A DNA stretch of 23,162 nucleotides from positions 1 through 23,162 of the forward strand of contig JAUXAV010000005.1 in NCBI GenBank assembly GCA_030619735.1, given 5' to 3'. The notes under the pieces were generated by a model that was not told where the DNA came from, ran no database searches, and saw only the letters and a program-made list of their open reading frames with translations. The position numbers and the translations under genes are program-made. This document shows positions 5,203 through 12,514 of this stretch, one piece after another. Source of the DNA: Candidatus Aenigmatarchaeota archaeon. GTDB taxonomy: Archaea; Aenigmatarchaeota; Aenigmatarchaeia; QMZP01; JAUXAV01. Within the stretch, counting starts at the first letter, position 1; each line of letters starts with the position of its first letter.

Positions 5203-6624
5203 TTACCCTGCCCTTTTCCACTCAGGACCCTTTTCTGTGTCCTCCAGAATTATGCCCTTCTTCCTCAATTTATTGCGGATTTCATCAGCCTTTTTCCAAT
5301 TTCCCTTTTTTCTATGAATTTCTCTCATTTTAATAAGCACCTTTTCCACATCTGTTAATTTGCTTTTTTTGATTTTGAGGCCTAAGCCTAAGACCCTGTC
5401 AAATTTCAGCATGGTTTTATAGGTTTTTCCAGCATCTTCTTTTCCAATTGGAGATTTTGAAATTGCAATGTTTATATTTTTTACAAAATCAAAAACAACA
5501 GCCAGCGCCTCCGCTATATTCAGGTCATCGTCCATTGCCTTTTCAAATCCCCTTTCGGCATTTTTGATTAGCTTTTCTATCTTTGGGCTGGCTTTGAGCT
5601 TAAAGGCTTTCATAATCCTCAATTTTTGCACAAAATTATTCAGCCTCTCAATCGCTTCCCGGGCCTGGTTCAGGGCCTTTTCAGAGAAATTGAGCTGCTG
5701 CCTGTAATGTGTGGCAAGCAAAACATACCTTATGGCCTTCGGACTATAATCCTTCTTGAGCAAATCCCTCAGGGTATAGAAATTGCCCAAACTCTTGCTC
5801 ATCTTCCTTCCATTCACCAGAAGGTGTTCGTTATGGAACCAGTGCTTCACAAAGGTCTTGCCAGTGGCACCCTCTGACTGGGCAATCTCGTTCTCATGAT
5901 GGGGGAATATCAAATCCACCCCTCCGGAATGTATGTCAAAGGTCTCGCCCAGGTATTTCATGCTCATGGCAGAGCATTCAATATGCCAGCCAGGCCTTCC
6001 CTTTATTTTCTCCCCTCCAATCTCCGGGGTCCAGGACACCTTCTTGTCCTCTGGATTCCAGGCTTTCCATAAGGCGAAGTCCCTGGCCTCTCCCTTCTCA
6101 TACTCGTCCTGGCTGACCCTGGCCCCTGCTTTCAGGCCCTTTATATTGGTATGGGAGAGCTTGCCATATCCCGGGAATTTGGAAATCTTATAATAGATGG
6201 AGCCGTCCCCTCCCCTGTAGGCAATGCCCTTCTTGAACAGCCTGTTTATCAGGCCTGTCATCTCCTTTATGTGCTGGGTCGCCCTGGGATAGATATGGGC
6301 CCTGAGTATATTCAAACAGTCAATGTCCTCAAAGAAATACCTGGTATATTTTTCCGTGAAGGCCTTCAGGCTAATGCCCCGCTCCCCTGACCTCTTTATG
6401 GTCTTGTCATCCACATCCGTTATGTTCATCACATGCTTTACCCTGAGGCCCAGGTATTCCAGATACCTCCTGAGCAGGTCCCCTGCAATGTATGCCCTGA
6501 GGTTCCCTATATGGGCGAAATGGTAAGAGGTGGGCCCGCATGCATAATAACTGACCACACCCTTCTTCATGGGCCTGAGAATCTCCTTCTTCCTGGTCAG
6601 GGTGTTGTAAAGCTTCAGAGCCAT
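5203..6624 (-). CDS. cysS: Cysteinyl-tRNA synthetase
   Basis: This 473-residue class Ia synthetase attaches cysteine to tRNA-Cys. The HIGH-type motif is HIGN (38-41) and KMSKS is at 274-278. The zinc site that recognises the cysteine thiol is intact: C29, C217, H242 and E246, with spacing corresponding to the E. coli enzyme. CNDVDD-like NITDVDDKTIKR (67-78) and WHIECSAMSMKYLG (213-226) are classic. The C-terminal region after residue 330 is the helical anticodon-binding domain, ending in EDTEKGPEWKR. Length is normal. The start has no ribosome site and lies 25 bp from a TTATAAA box, so it is probably leaderless. Presence of CysRS suggests the organism need not rely on the SepRS/SepCysS route. 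Confidence 0.97.
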   Translation of the reverse strand: MALKLYNTLTRKKEILRPMKKGVVSYYACGPTSYHFAHIGNLRAYIAGDLLRRYLEYLGLRVKHVMNITDVDDKTIKRSGERGISLKAFTEKYTRYFFEDIDCLNILRAHIYPRATQHIKEMTGLINRLFKKGIAYRGGDGSIYYKISKFPGYGKLSHTNIKGLKAGARVSQDEYEKGEARDFALWKAWNPEDKKVSWTPEIGGEKIKGRPGWHIECSAMSMKYLGETFDIHSGGVDLIFPHHENEIAQSEGATGKTFVKHWFHNEHLLVNGRKMSKSLGNFYTLRDLLKKDYSPKAIRYVLLATHYRQQLNFSEKALNQAREAIERLNNFVQKLRIMKAFKLKASPKIEKLIKNAERGFEKAMDDDLNIAEALAVVFDFVKNINIAISKSPIGKEDAGKTYKTMLKFDRVLGLGLKIKKSKLTDVEKVLIKMREIHRKKGNWKKADEIRNKLRKKGIILEDTEKGPEWKRAG

Positions 6625-6645
6625 ATTATTGAATTGTTTTTCTGC

Positions 6646-6652
6646 TTATAAA
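6646..6652 (-). promoter_or_regulatory. TATA box of cysS
   Basis: TTATAAA on the plus strand (TTTATAA on the coding strand), centred 25 bp before the ATG at 6624. Leaderless spacing. Confidence 0.5.
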
Positions 6653-6670
6653 AATGGCGCCCCTGGCGGT

Positions 6671-7921
6671 TCACTCGTATTCAATTGTTGCAGGCGGCTT
6701 GGGTGTTATGTCAAAGAAGACATTTCCGACATCCCTGCATTCCGAGGTTATGCGCCCTGAAAGGCTTTTCAAAAAGTCCGGGGAAACATCACTGACCTTG
6801 GCTGTCCTGGCGTCAGTGCTGTCAACTGCCCTTATTACCACATCATACACCGGCTTTCCCTTGCATGTGCCACTTATGTCCAGAAGAACCCTTGCTATTC
6901 CCAGGAGGCCCCTTTCGGCAATCCCGGCAACCTCCGGCCAGAGCCCGGGCCTGATGTCAGCAGTTATGCATATTGCGTCATCATAGACCCTCTTATCCTC
7001 AGGGGTCTTGCCCGTTACCTTTGTCCCCAGTATTCTTACCCCGGCTGAAGGAATACCCAGGGCAGCCAGATGCTCCTTACAGGCCCGGACCTTTCCGGAA
7101 GATTTGGCTTCTTCCCTGCCCCTTCTGATAAAGGTCGCGGCAAAGTACTGGAAGGGCTTCTGCTCCCCGTTCGGCCCTATTACCATCTCTGCCCCCTGCT
7201 TCTCCCTGAAATATCCGGGGAATTCCGTTTCCACAATATCATTTGCCTGTTTTTCAACCTCAAGCCTCTTCAGGTCAATTGCTCCAGGGGTCCTCACGGC
7301 CAGGCCCGGACCCGGGAACGGGGGCCTCAGGTGGGGGATTCCCAGCTCCTTTGCCAGTGCCCTGACCTCTGCCTTTATCATGCCCGCAAGGGGCTCTATG
7401 ACCTTCTCTGCCCCGTACTTGTCTTCAAGCCCTGGGTTGTGCTGGAGCTTTATCCCCGCATCCACCTCCTCTATATCCGGCTTTATTGTCCCGTCAAGGA
7501 ACACATCGCATCCGTGCTTTTTCATCACCTCTTTCAGAAGCTCGGAGTAGGCATGCCTGAACCCTGCCCTTTTCTCATCCGAGTCCTCCACCCCGAATAC
7601 ATACTTGTAGAAGAAATCCCCTGCTTCCTGGAACTTAAAGCCGGGATAACCAGAAAATCCCCCGCAGACAAGGTCAGACTCCTTCCTACCGTTAAACCTT
7701 CTCATAAAGCCATGGTCAATATGGAACAGGATTACCCTCCCGGGAACCGCCCTTTTGCAGAGCTCTGCAACAACACTGGAATCCACTCCGCCGGAGAGCG
7801 CCAGGAGGCCTTTATCATCGGGGCCCATATTGGCTTTGATGTATTCCACCAGCTTCTGGACAGCATCCCCTGGATTCTCCCTTGGAGAGGGAGGGTCCAT
7901 AAACCTGCAGATTTCAACCAT
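6671..7921 (-). CDS. guaA: GMP synthase, ATP-pyrophosphatase subunit (subunit B), long form
   Basis: The subunit activates XMP with ATP and aminates it to GMP, the last step of guanine nucleotide synthesis. The PP-loop SGGVDSS is at 43-49, FHIDHGFMR at 66-74, a conserved FLDGTIKPD at 141-149, RPPFPGPGLAVR at 199-210, and the family C-terminal signature PPATIEYE at 409-416. The glutaminase subunit is a separate gene in most archaea and is not in this window. The protein has 416 residues, against about 305-320 in ordinary archaeal subunits. The excess lies after GLAVR, where the dimerisation region is about 70 residues longer and seems to contain two related subdomains (RILGTK near 296 and VVIRAVDSTD near 361). 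The AT-rich GCTTAAAAAA 24 bp upstream suggests leaderless expression, or it is co-transcribed with the DUF6485-type gene. Confidence 0.92.
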   Translation of the reverse strand: MVEICRFMDPPSPRENPGDAVQKLVEYIKANMGPDDKGLLALSGGVDSSVVAELCKRAVPGRVILFHIDHGFMRRFNGRKESDLVCGGFSGYPGFKFQEAGDFFYKYVFGVEDSDEKRAGFRHAYSELLKEVMKKHGCDVFLDGTIKPDIEEVDAGIKLQHNPGLEDKYGAEKVIEPLAGMIKAEVRALAKELGIPHLRPPFPGPGLAVRTPGAIDLKRLEVEKQANDIVETEFPGYFREKQGAEMVIGPNGEQKPFQYFAATFIRRGREEAKSSGKVRACKEHLAALGIPSAGVRILGTKVTGKTPEDKRVYDDAICITADIRPGLWPEVAGIAERGLLGIARVLLDISGTCKGKPVYDVVIRAVDSTDARTAKVSDVSPDFLKSLSGRITSECRDVGNVFFDITPKPPATIEYE

Positions 7922-7944
7922 AGAAATAATTGGGGCAGGGTTTT

Positions 7945-8151
7945 TTAAGCATTGCCGGATTTTTTTATTTCCAGGAATTTCCCAACCGACCTGTCAAATG
8001 TCTTCTCCGCCTCGGGCGGAAAGTAACAGGCAGGGAGCTGGTTTCTACCTAAATGATGCCTGATGCACTCGCAGCAGATGCCCTTTCTGGGGCAATCCGG
8101 ATAGGTGCAGGGGCATTCCTTCAGGGTTTCTTCCTTATTGCATTCTGCCAT
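7945..8151 (-). CDS. Cys-rich DUF6485-type small protein
   Basis: This 68-residue protein has seven cysteines, beginning MAECNKEETLKECPCTYPDC followed by PRKGICCECIRHH, then LPACYFPPEAEKTFDRS. This matches my memory of the DUF6485 family of small predicted zinc-binding cytosolic proteins, for which no function is established. The start at 8151 is preferred because GGTGA (8157-8161) lies 5 nt upstream. An ATG at 8172 would overlap the aldolase gene by 8 nt and add seven residues. The 13-nt gap to the upstream gene indicates one operon with the aldolase, and the GMP synthase gene follows 23 nt later. A metal- or redox-linked accessory role is only a guess. Confidence 0.7.
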   Translation of the reverse strand: MAECNKEETLKECPCTYPDCPRKGICCECIRHHLGRNQLPACYFPPEAEKTFDRSVGKFLEIKKSGNA

Positions 8152-8156
8152 ATCGC

Positions 8157-8161
8157 TCACC
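8157..8161 (-). promoter_or_regulatory. Ribosome binding site of the DUF6485-type gene
   Basis: GGTGA on the minus strand matches the core of the archaeal GGAGGTGATC signal. It is 5 nt before the ATG at 8151 and overlaps the end of the aldolase gene region, supporting coupled translation. Confidence 0.55.
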
Positions 8162-8164
8162 AGT

Positions 8165-9121
8165 TCAGGCATATTCCTTTACCTGCAGTAAATGCTGGTA
8201 ATTTTTTTTCATAAATCTCTTTATGGCTTGCTCCTCAGAACCATTGAGCTCCTGCCCAAGCTCTTTGCAATAAGACCCGCAGAGCCCGATAAGACCCAGG
8301 GCATACTTCAGCCCGCCCCTTATCTTCTTCATCCCGCAGTATACCACCTCGTGTGAATCATTAATGAATTTCTGGATGCCGGCAGCCTCTACCTCCTTGT
8401 CCATCCTTATATTCTTAAGCCTCCTGCATGTTTTAGGGTCAAGGACCCCGTAGCTCGGGACGGTATTATCTGAGTGAATCATCTTTGATTCATCGCCCAT
8501 GAATACTGTTGCCCCGGGCTTGTGTTTCGCAGCCCTTATGTAGTTTCCAAACCTTTCCAGGTTCCCTGAGCTGTCCTTTATGCCCCAGAGGTTCCCGGCC
8601 CTTTCCAGGGACTTCCTGAAAACATCTGGCATGATATTCCTTTTCTCCCCCCTCGGCCCCATCTTAGCTAATTCAGGATTGTTATAGGCATAGTCAGGCA
8701 GGCCGACCTCCTCATCTACTGCTACAAATATATCGGGCAGGCCCCTGTTGGAGCGATAGAAGAAAAACGGAGCAATAACAATGGCGTCCGCACCCTGCTT
8801 TTCCGCGTATTTGGAGAGCTCTATTGTCTCTTCAAGGGTGTTTTCAGTGGAACCGAAAAGCACAGGCACCCTTCCGTTGACTGCCTCCAGACTGACATCA
8901 AGCAATTCCCTCTTCTGGTCATGGGTGAGCCATGGGAATTCCCCTGTCCTGCTGCAGACAAAGACCCCGTCCACATAGGGCCTTTCGCCTGGTTCATCCG
9001 GCCCCAGGACATGCCTTACAACCCTCTTCTGGCCCTCCCTGTCAATCTCCCCGTCCTCTGTAAAGGCGGTAATCAGAGGGGGGACCAAACCCTTAATATT
9101 CTCATGCGTGAATCCTGCCAT
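8165..9121 (-). CDS. DHDPS/N-acetylneuraminate lyase family aldolase
   Basis: This 318-residue TIM-barrel class I aldolase has the Schiff-base lysine K182 in WGIKDSSGN and the active-site tyrosine Y146 in DYAYNNP. The usual GTTGE substrate loop reads CSRTGEFPWLTHDQK here (56-70), so the first Thr of the catalytic pair is Arg. The family includes dihydrodipicolinate synthase, N-acetylneuraminate lyase and 2-keto-3-deoxy-sugar aldolases acting on pyruvate. The altered loop and extra segment PDEPGERPYV (41-50) argue against a plain lysine-pathway enzyme, and no dap genes are near. Start 9121 follows an ATTTATAT box by about 24 bp with no ribosome site. A sugar-acid aldolase is a reasonable but unproved reading. 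Confidence 0.8.
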   Translation of the reverse strand: MAGFTHENIKGLVPPLITAFTEDGEIDREGQKRVVRHVLGPDEPGERPYVDGVFVCSRTGEFPWLTHDQKRELLDVSLEAVNGRVPVLFGSTENTLEETIELSKYAEKQGADAIVIAPFFFYRSNRGLPDIFVAVDEEVGLPDYAYNNPELAKMGPRGEKRNIMPDVFRKSLERAGNLWGIKDSSGNLERFGNYIRAAKHKPGATVFMGDESKMIHSDNTVPSYGVLDPKTCRRLKNIRMDKEVEAAGIQKFINDSHEVVYCGMKKIRGGLKYALGLIGLCGSYCKELGQELNGSEEQAIKRFMKKNYQHLLQVKEYA

Positions 9122-9140
9122 ACAGTTAATTGAGGGTAAG

Positions 9141-9148
9141 ATTTATAT
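9141..9148 (-). promoter_or_regulatory. TATA box of the aldolase gene
   Basis: ATATAAAT on the coding strand, centred 23.5 bp before the ATG at 9121, in the 44-nt gap after the MetRS gene. Confidence 0.5.
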
Positions 9149-9165
9149 CCTTTATTCCCGGACAG

Positions 9166-11364
9166 TTACAGAACCATGCATTCCCCGCCGCAGAATTTGG
9201 TGATGTTTTCGCATATTTCCTTGAGGGCCTTCTTTAGGAGGGAATCCGGGGTCTTCCTGTTGCCCTGCACATAGAGAAAAACATTCCTGGTGGAGGGGGT
9301 TATCCTGGTCCCCTCGCACTGCTTTATGTCCAGCCTGCAGATTATCCTCTTACCCTTGGAATCCGTGCAGGCGTATTCACCCTTCCTGATTTTTTTGGGT
9401 TCGGAACCGCCAAGCGGGGTGTATTTTTCAGAGCCGTCAGTAACCTTGAACCTTATGTTGCCTTCTATCCGGTCCAGGTCATGGGCTCCCACCGAGAGGC
9501 TCTCCCTGACAGCCACCAGATTGTAGGAGTCCACAACCGTATTGATGGTGGGGAGCTTGCCTGTGTTCTTTATTATTTTGTACATTTTTGGGATGGGATG
9601 CCCTGTTCCCTTCAGGCCCAGTTTCTTGTATATCCCCAGGTAGTCCCCTATCCTTTTCTGGTTTATCCTCATTCCCTTCAGTTGCTCCTTCTTCAGCTTC
9701 TCCAGGGAGCCCTTCTTTTTCTTGACCTTAAGGCCATAGAGCAGGGCAGCCCTGGCCTTTATGCCCAGGTCCTGGCAGCCCTTTTCAACCCCCACCTTGA
9801 TTTTTTTCCTTTCCTGGGGGGCCTCTTCCAGTTCCAGCTTCCTGAACAGGGGTTCGGGCTTCCTGATTTTGTGCCCCGGCTTTACCAAAAGTTTCCTGGC
9901 TGATTCCCAGCTGCCCAGTTTGGTGTTAAGGGACTTCAGGATTTTCCTGGAGGATTCAGGGATATAGGGGGAGAGCAGGATTGCCAGAGACCTGACCAGG
10001 TTGGCGCCCAGGTAGAGGCAGTTATCAAAATCCCCTTTCCAGGGCTCCTTTGCCTGGAAATACTCGTTCCCTGCTTTTGCCAGGCCCAGGATTTCCTCCA
10101 GGGCCTTATGGAGCTGCAAATCCTCAAGAAGGGTCCCGGCCCTTTCCATTGTGGTCTCAATCTTGAGTTTGAGCTTCTTGTCCAGTTTGTCATATTTTCC
10201 TGGCTTGGGAACAGTCCCTTTATTCTTGCTGTATATGAAGCTCAGGATCCTGTGCACCAGGTTCCCCAGGGTGTCTGCCAGCTCGTCATTGTTCCTGGTG
10301 ACCAGAGCATCCTCTGAGAAGTCCCCGTCCTCGCCGAAGGGGATTTCCCTGAGAAGGAAATACCTGAGGGAATCGGTTCCATACTTCCTGCACAACCCGA
10401 TTGGGTCCACTATAATTCCCCTGGCCTTGCTGAGCTTCTGGCCTGAAAGATTGACAAAACCATGGACAAAGACCTTCCTGGGCAGGGGGATACCAGAGCC
10501 CATCAGTATGCTCCCCCAGATAACACTATGGTGCCAGACAATATCCTTCCCTATCAGATGGATGTCAGCAGGCCAGTATCTCCTGAACTTCCCTGAAGGC
10601 CAGCCCAGGGTTGAAATATAGTTCAGGAGGGCATCCAGCCATACATACTGGGTATGTTTCTTGTCTATTGGGACTGGTATGCCCCAGGCAATGCTGGAGC
10701 GGGAGACGCTGAGGTCCTTCAGGTCCTCCTTGAGCCGGTTCAGAATCTCAAGCCCCTTCCCTTCCGGCTCCACAAGGCCCTTCTTCAGGGCATTCTTCAG
10801 TTCTTTCTGGAATTTTCCCATCCTGAAGAAATAGCTTTCTTCCCTTATGGTTTCTGGAGGCTTTTTATGGACAGGACAGCGGTCCTCTGCCAAATCCTTC
10901 CTCAGGTAGAAGCTCTCGCAGTCCACGCAGTAGAGCCCCTCATACTCTCCCTTATAAATCAGGCCCTTCTTGTGGAGGAGCCTGAATATATCCTGCGCGA
11001 CCCTTATGTGCCTCTTCTCTGTTGTCCTGATGAAATCATTATAGGAAATGTTCAGGACCCTGCAGAGCTCCTTGAAGTATACAACCATCTCGTCCACGAA
11101 TTCTTTTGGGGTTTTACCTGCCTTCCCTGCAGCCCTCTGTATCTTCAGGCCGTGCTCGTCCGTCCCTGTGGAGAAATAGACGTCCTTCCCAATCAATCTC
11201 TGGAATCTGGCTATGGTATCAGCACAGATTTTCTCATACGCATGACCCAGGTGGGGTTTGCTGGAGGGATAATCAATTGCAGTGGTTATGAAGAAAGGCT
11301 TATTCCTAGAACTAGGCAAATCCCTTTTCACTTTACGAGCTTTCTTGCCATCAAAGGTTACCAC
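9166..11364 (-). CDS. metG: Methionyl-tRNA synthetase with C-terminal B3/B4 domain
   Basis: Residues about 20-540 form a class Ia MetRS. PHLGH (37-41) is the HIGH motif. A zinc knuckle has C146, C149, C163 and H166. TQYVWLDALLNYIS (238-251) is conserved, and KMSKS appears as KLSKA (310-314). The anticodon-binding helices follow. A Lys-rich linker (about 545-600) leads to a B3/B4 domain (about 605-728): NTVVDSYNL, SVGAHDLDRI, GEYACTD and a C-terminal helix ending in GG. B3/B4 domains occur in PheRS beta, where they clear mischarged tRNA, and as stand-alone proteins. The usual MetRS appendage is instead an EMAPII-like tRNA-binding domain. The start is GTG at 11364, 27.5 bp from the shared TATA box, with no ribosome site. 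The next candidate, GTG at codon 12, would also leave the catalytic domain intact. Confidence 0.93.
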   Translation of the reverse strand: MVTFDGKKARKVKRDLPSSRNKPFFITTAIDYPSSKPHLGHAYEKICADTIARFQRLIGKDVYFSTGTDEHGLKIQRAAGKAGKTPKEFVDEMVVYFKELCRVLNISYNDFIRTTEKRHIRVAQDIFRLLHKKGLIYKGEYEGLYCVDCESFYLRKDLAEDRCPVHKKPPETIREESYFFRMGKFQKELKNALKKGLVEPEGKGLEILNRLKEDLKDLSVSRSSIAWGIPVPIDKKHTQYVWLDALLNYISTLGWPSGKFRRYWPADIHLIGKDIVWHHSVIWGSILMGSGIPLPRKVFVHGFVNLSGQKLSKARGIIVDPIGLCRKYGTDSLRYFLLREIPFGEDGDFSEDALVTRNNDELADTLGNLVHRILSFIYSKNKGTVPKPGKYDKLDKKLKLKIETTMERAGTLLEDLQLHKALEEILGLAKAGNEYFQAKEPWKGDFDNCLYLGANLVRSLAILLSPYIPESSRKILKSLNTKLGSWESARKLLVKPGHKIRKPEPLFRKLELEEAPQERKKIKVGVEKGCQDLGIKARAALLYGLKVKKKKGSLEKLKKEQLKGMRINQKRIGDYLGIYKKLGLKGTGHPIPKMYKIIKNTGKLPTINTVVDSYNLVAVRESLSVGAHDLDRIEGNIRFKVTDGSEKYTPLGGSEPKKIRKGEYACTDSKGKRIICRLDIKQCEGTRITPSTRNVFLYVQGNRKTPDSLLKKALKEICENITKFCGGECMVL

Positions 11365-11387
11365 CCTTTAGAATATTGGGAACTGCT

Positions 11388-11395
11388 ATTTAAAT
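11388..11395. promoter_or_regulatory. Palindromic TATA box shared by metG and nurA
   Basis: ATTTAAAT is a perfect palindrome centred 27.5 bp from the GTG of metG on the minus strand and 24.5 bp from the ATG of nurA on the plus strand. Only 51 bp separate the two start codons and no other TATA-like string is visible. One box therefore probably drives both directions with leaderless mRNAs. Confidence 0.6.
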
Positions 11396-11415
11396 TTCTA
11401 AACCAATTCCTCCTG

Positions 11416-12480
11416 ATGGAAGAGCTCATTCCTGAAATCCAGAGGATTGCAAAGAGGATTTCCGAGATAGAGGACAAGAGGAAGCGGCTTGCAGAGTTCC
11501 TGAAGAGCGTGAACCCCAGGGTAAAGCTCAAGGAGAAGTCAGGGGAAGACCCCCTGGAGGATATCAAAATCCTGGCAGTGGACGGGGGGATTTCGAAGAA
11601 GCCTGTACATGGCTTTGACCTGGTTTTAGCCAGGGCAGCAGGGGTTATGTTCCATTACAAGAATGGGAAGGTGGATTCTGTAAAGCATTTCCCCTCAAGG
11701 TTTCCTGTTCCAAAACCCTTTGCCCTGGAAGCGCTGTCCGACCTGGATTATGCATATTCCACATCCATTATAAGGCAGAGCCTGGAGGTTGAAAGGGCAA
11801 GGGAGTGCCTTAAGGCAGCAGAGCCGGATATAATCCTGATGGACGGCTCCATAGTCCCCCATTACGCTGACAGGCCCTCAAAATCCTCCCAGACTTATCA
11901 GGATTATAAGAAGCTCCTGGGGGGATGGCAGGGCCTTTACACTGAATGCATGGAAAAGGGCATTCTCCTGGCAGGGGTTATAGAGGACAGCCGGGGTGTG
12001 AGCTTCTGCGAGCACGTGAAGAGCGAGATACTCTCCTGTATAAAGCATAATCTAATCCCGGAGCTTGAGAAAATCCTGGACAGGACAAGGGACACCAACC
12101 TGCTCTACTGGGTCCTGGACAGGGGGGAAAGGACCAGGGTTTCCCCTTATTCCGGAAGCCCTGGCGAGCATCTTGTGCTGAGGGAATTCCCCAGGGGCCT
12201 GGCTGAAAATATATTCTCATTCCATCTCAAGACCGCGAAATGGGACAGGCCTGTAAGGGTGGATTTCCTGGGAAAGGAGAACCTGGAGAAGATATCCTCA
12301 GTCCTGCTGGCTGTTTCAGGCCAGCACTCAGGATACGGGATTCCTGTCCCCCTGATAGAGGCGGACAACTCGGCAAAGATGTCAGAGGACGAGATGGAGA
12401 ACTTCTACTCCCATATCCTGAGCCATACAGGGGAATTGTCATCAATAATGAGGCTCAGGAGGGATTCAAGGCCCTTCTAA
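11416..12480 (+). CDS. nurA: NurA domain 5'-3' nuclease
   Basis: This 354-residue protein has the NurA fold pattern: a coiled N-terminal helix (residues 3-40), KILAVDGGISKK with D56, a second acidic strand IILMDGS with D143, AGVIEDSR with D191, and a C-terminal segment GYGIPVPLIEADNSAKMS near 306-323. NurA is the Mn-dependent nuclease that works with the HerA hexameric translocase, and usually with Mre11-Rad50, to resect double-strand breaks. None of those partners is in this window. Methionine 11416 is chosen because it fits the shared TATA box and the protein's natural N-terminus. The frame remains open far upstream only because it runs antisense through metG. Confidence 0.85.
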   Translation: MEELIPEIQRIAKRISEIEDKRKRLAEFLKSVNPRVKLKEKSGEDPLEDIKILAVDGGISKKPVHGFDLVLARAAGVMFHYKNGKVDSVKHFPSRFPVPKPFALEALSDLDYAYSTSIIRQSLEVERARECLKAAEPDIILMDGSIVPHYADRPSKSSQTYQDYKKLLGGWQGLYTECMEKGILLAGVIEDSRGVSFCEHVKSEILSCIKHNLIPELEKILDRTRDTNLLYWVLDRGERTRVSPYSGSPGEHLVLREFPRGLAENIFSFHLKTAKWDRPVRVDFLGKENLEKISSVLLAVSGQHSGYGIPVPLIEADNSAKMSEDEMENFYSHILSHTGELSSIMRLRRDSRPF

Positions 12481-12485
12481 CAATG

Positions 12486-12493
12486 AATTTAAG
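12486..12493 (+). promoter_or_regulatory. TATA box of surface protein gene 1
   Basis: AATTTAAG, centred 25.5 bp before the ATG at 12515. No ribosome site is present, giving leaderless spacing. It starts 6 nt after the nurA stop. Confidence 0.5.
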
Positions 12494-12514
12494 CGTTTCC
12501 CCCAAAAGTAATAC

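Noticed and set aside
7070..7948. 292-codon open frame on the plus strand opposite the GMP synthase gene
   Set aside because: It is fully antisense to a clear enzyme gene, lacks any domain pattern and has biased composition caused by the coding strand.
10654..11415. Open frame continuing upstream of NurA for about 250 codons
   Set aside because: It runs antisense through metG. The NurA domain and the shared TATA box both point to the ATG at 11416.
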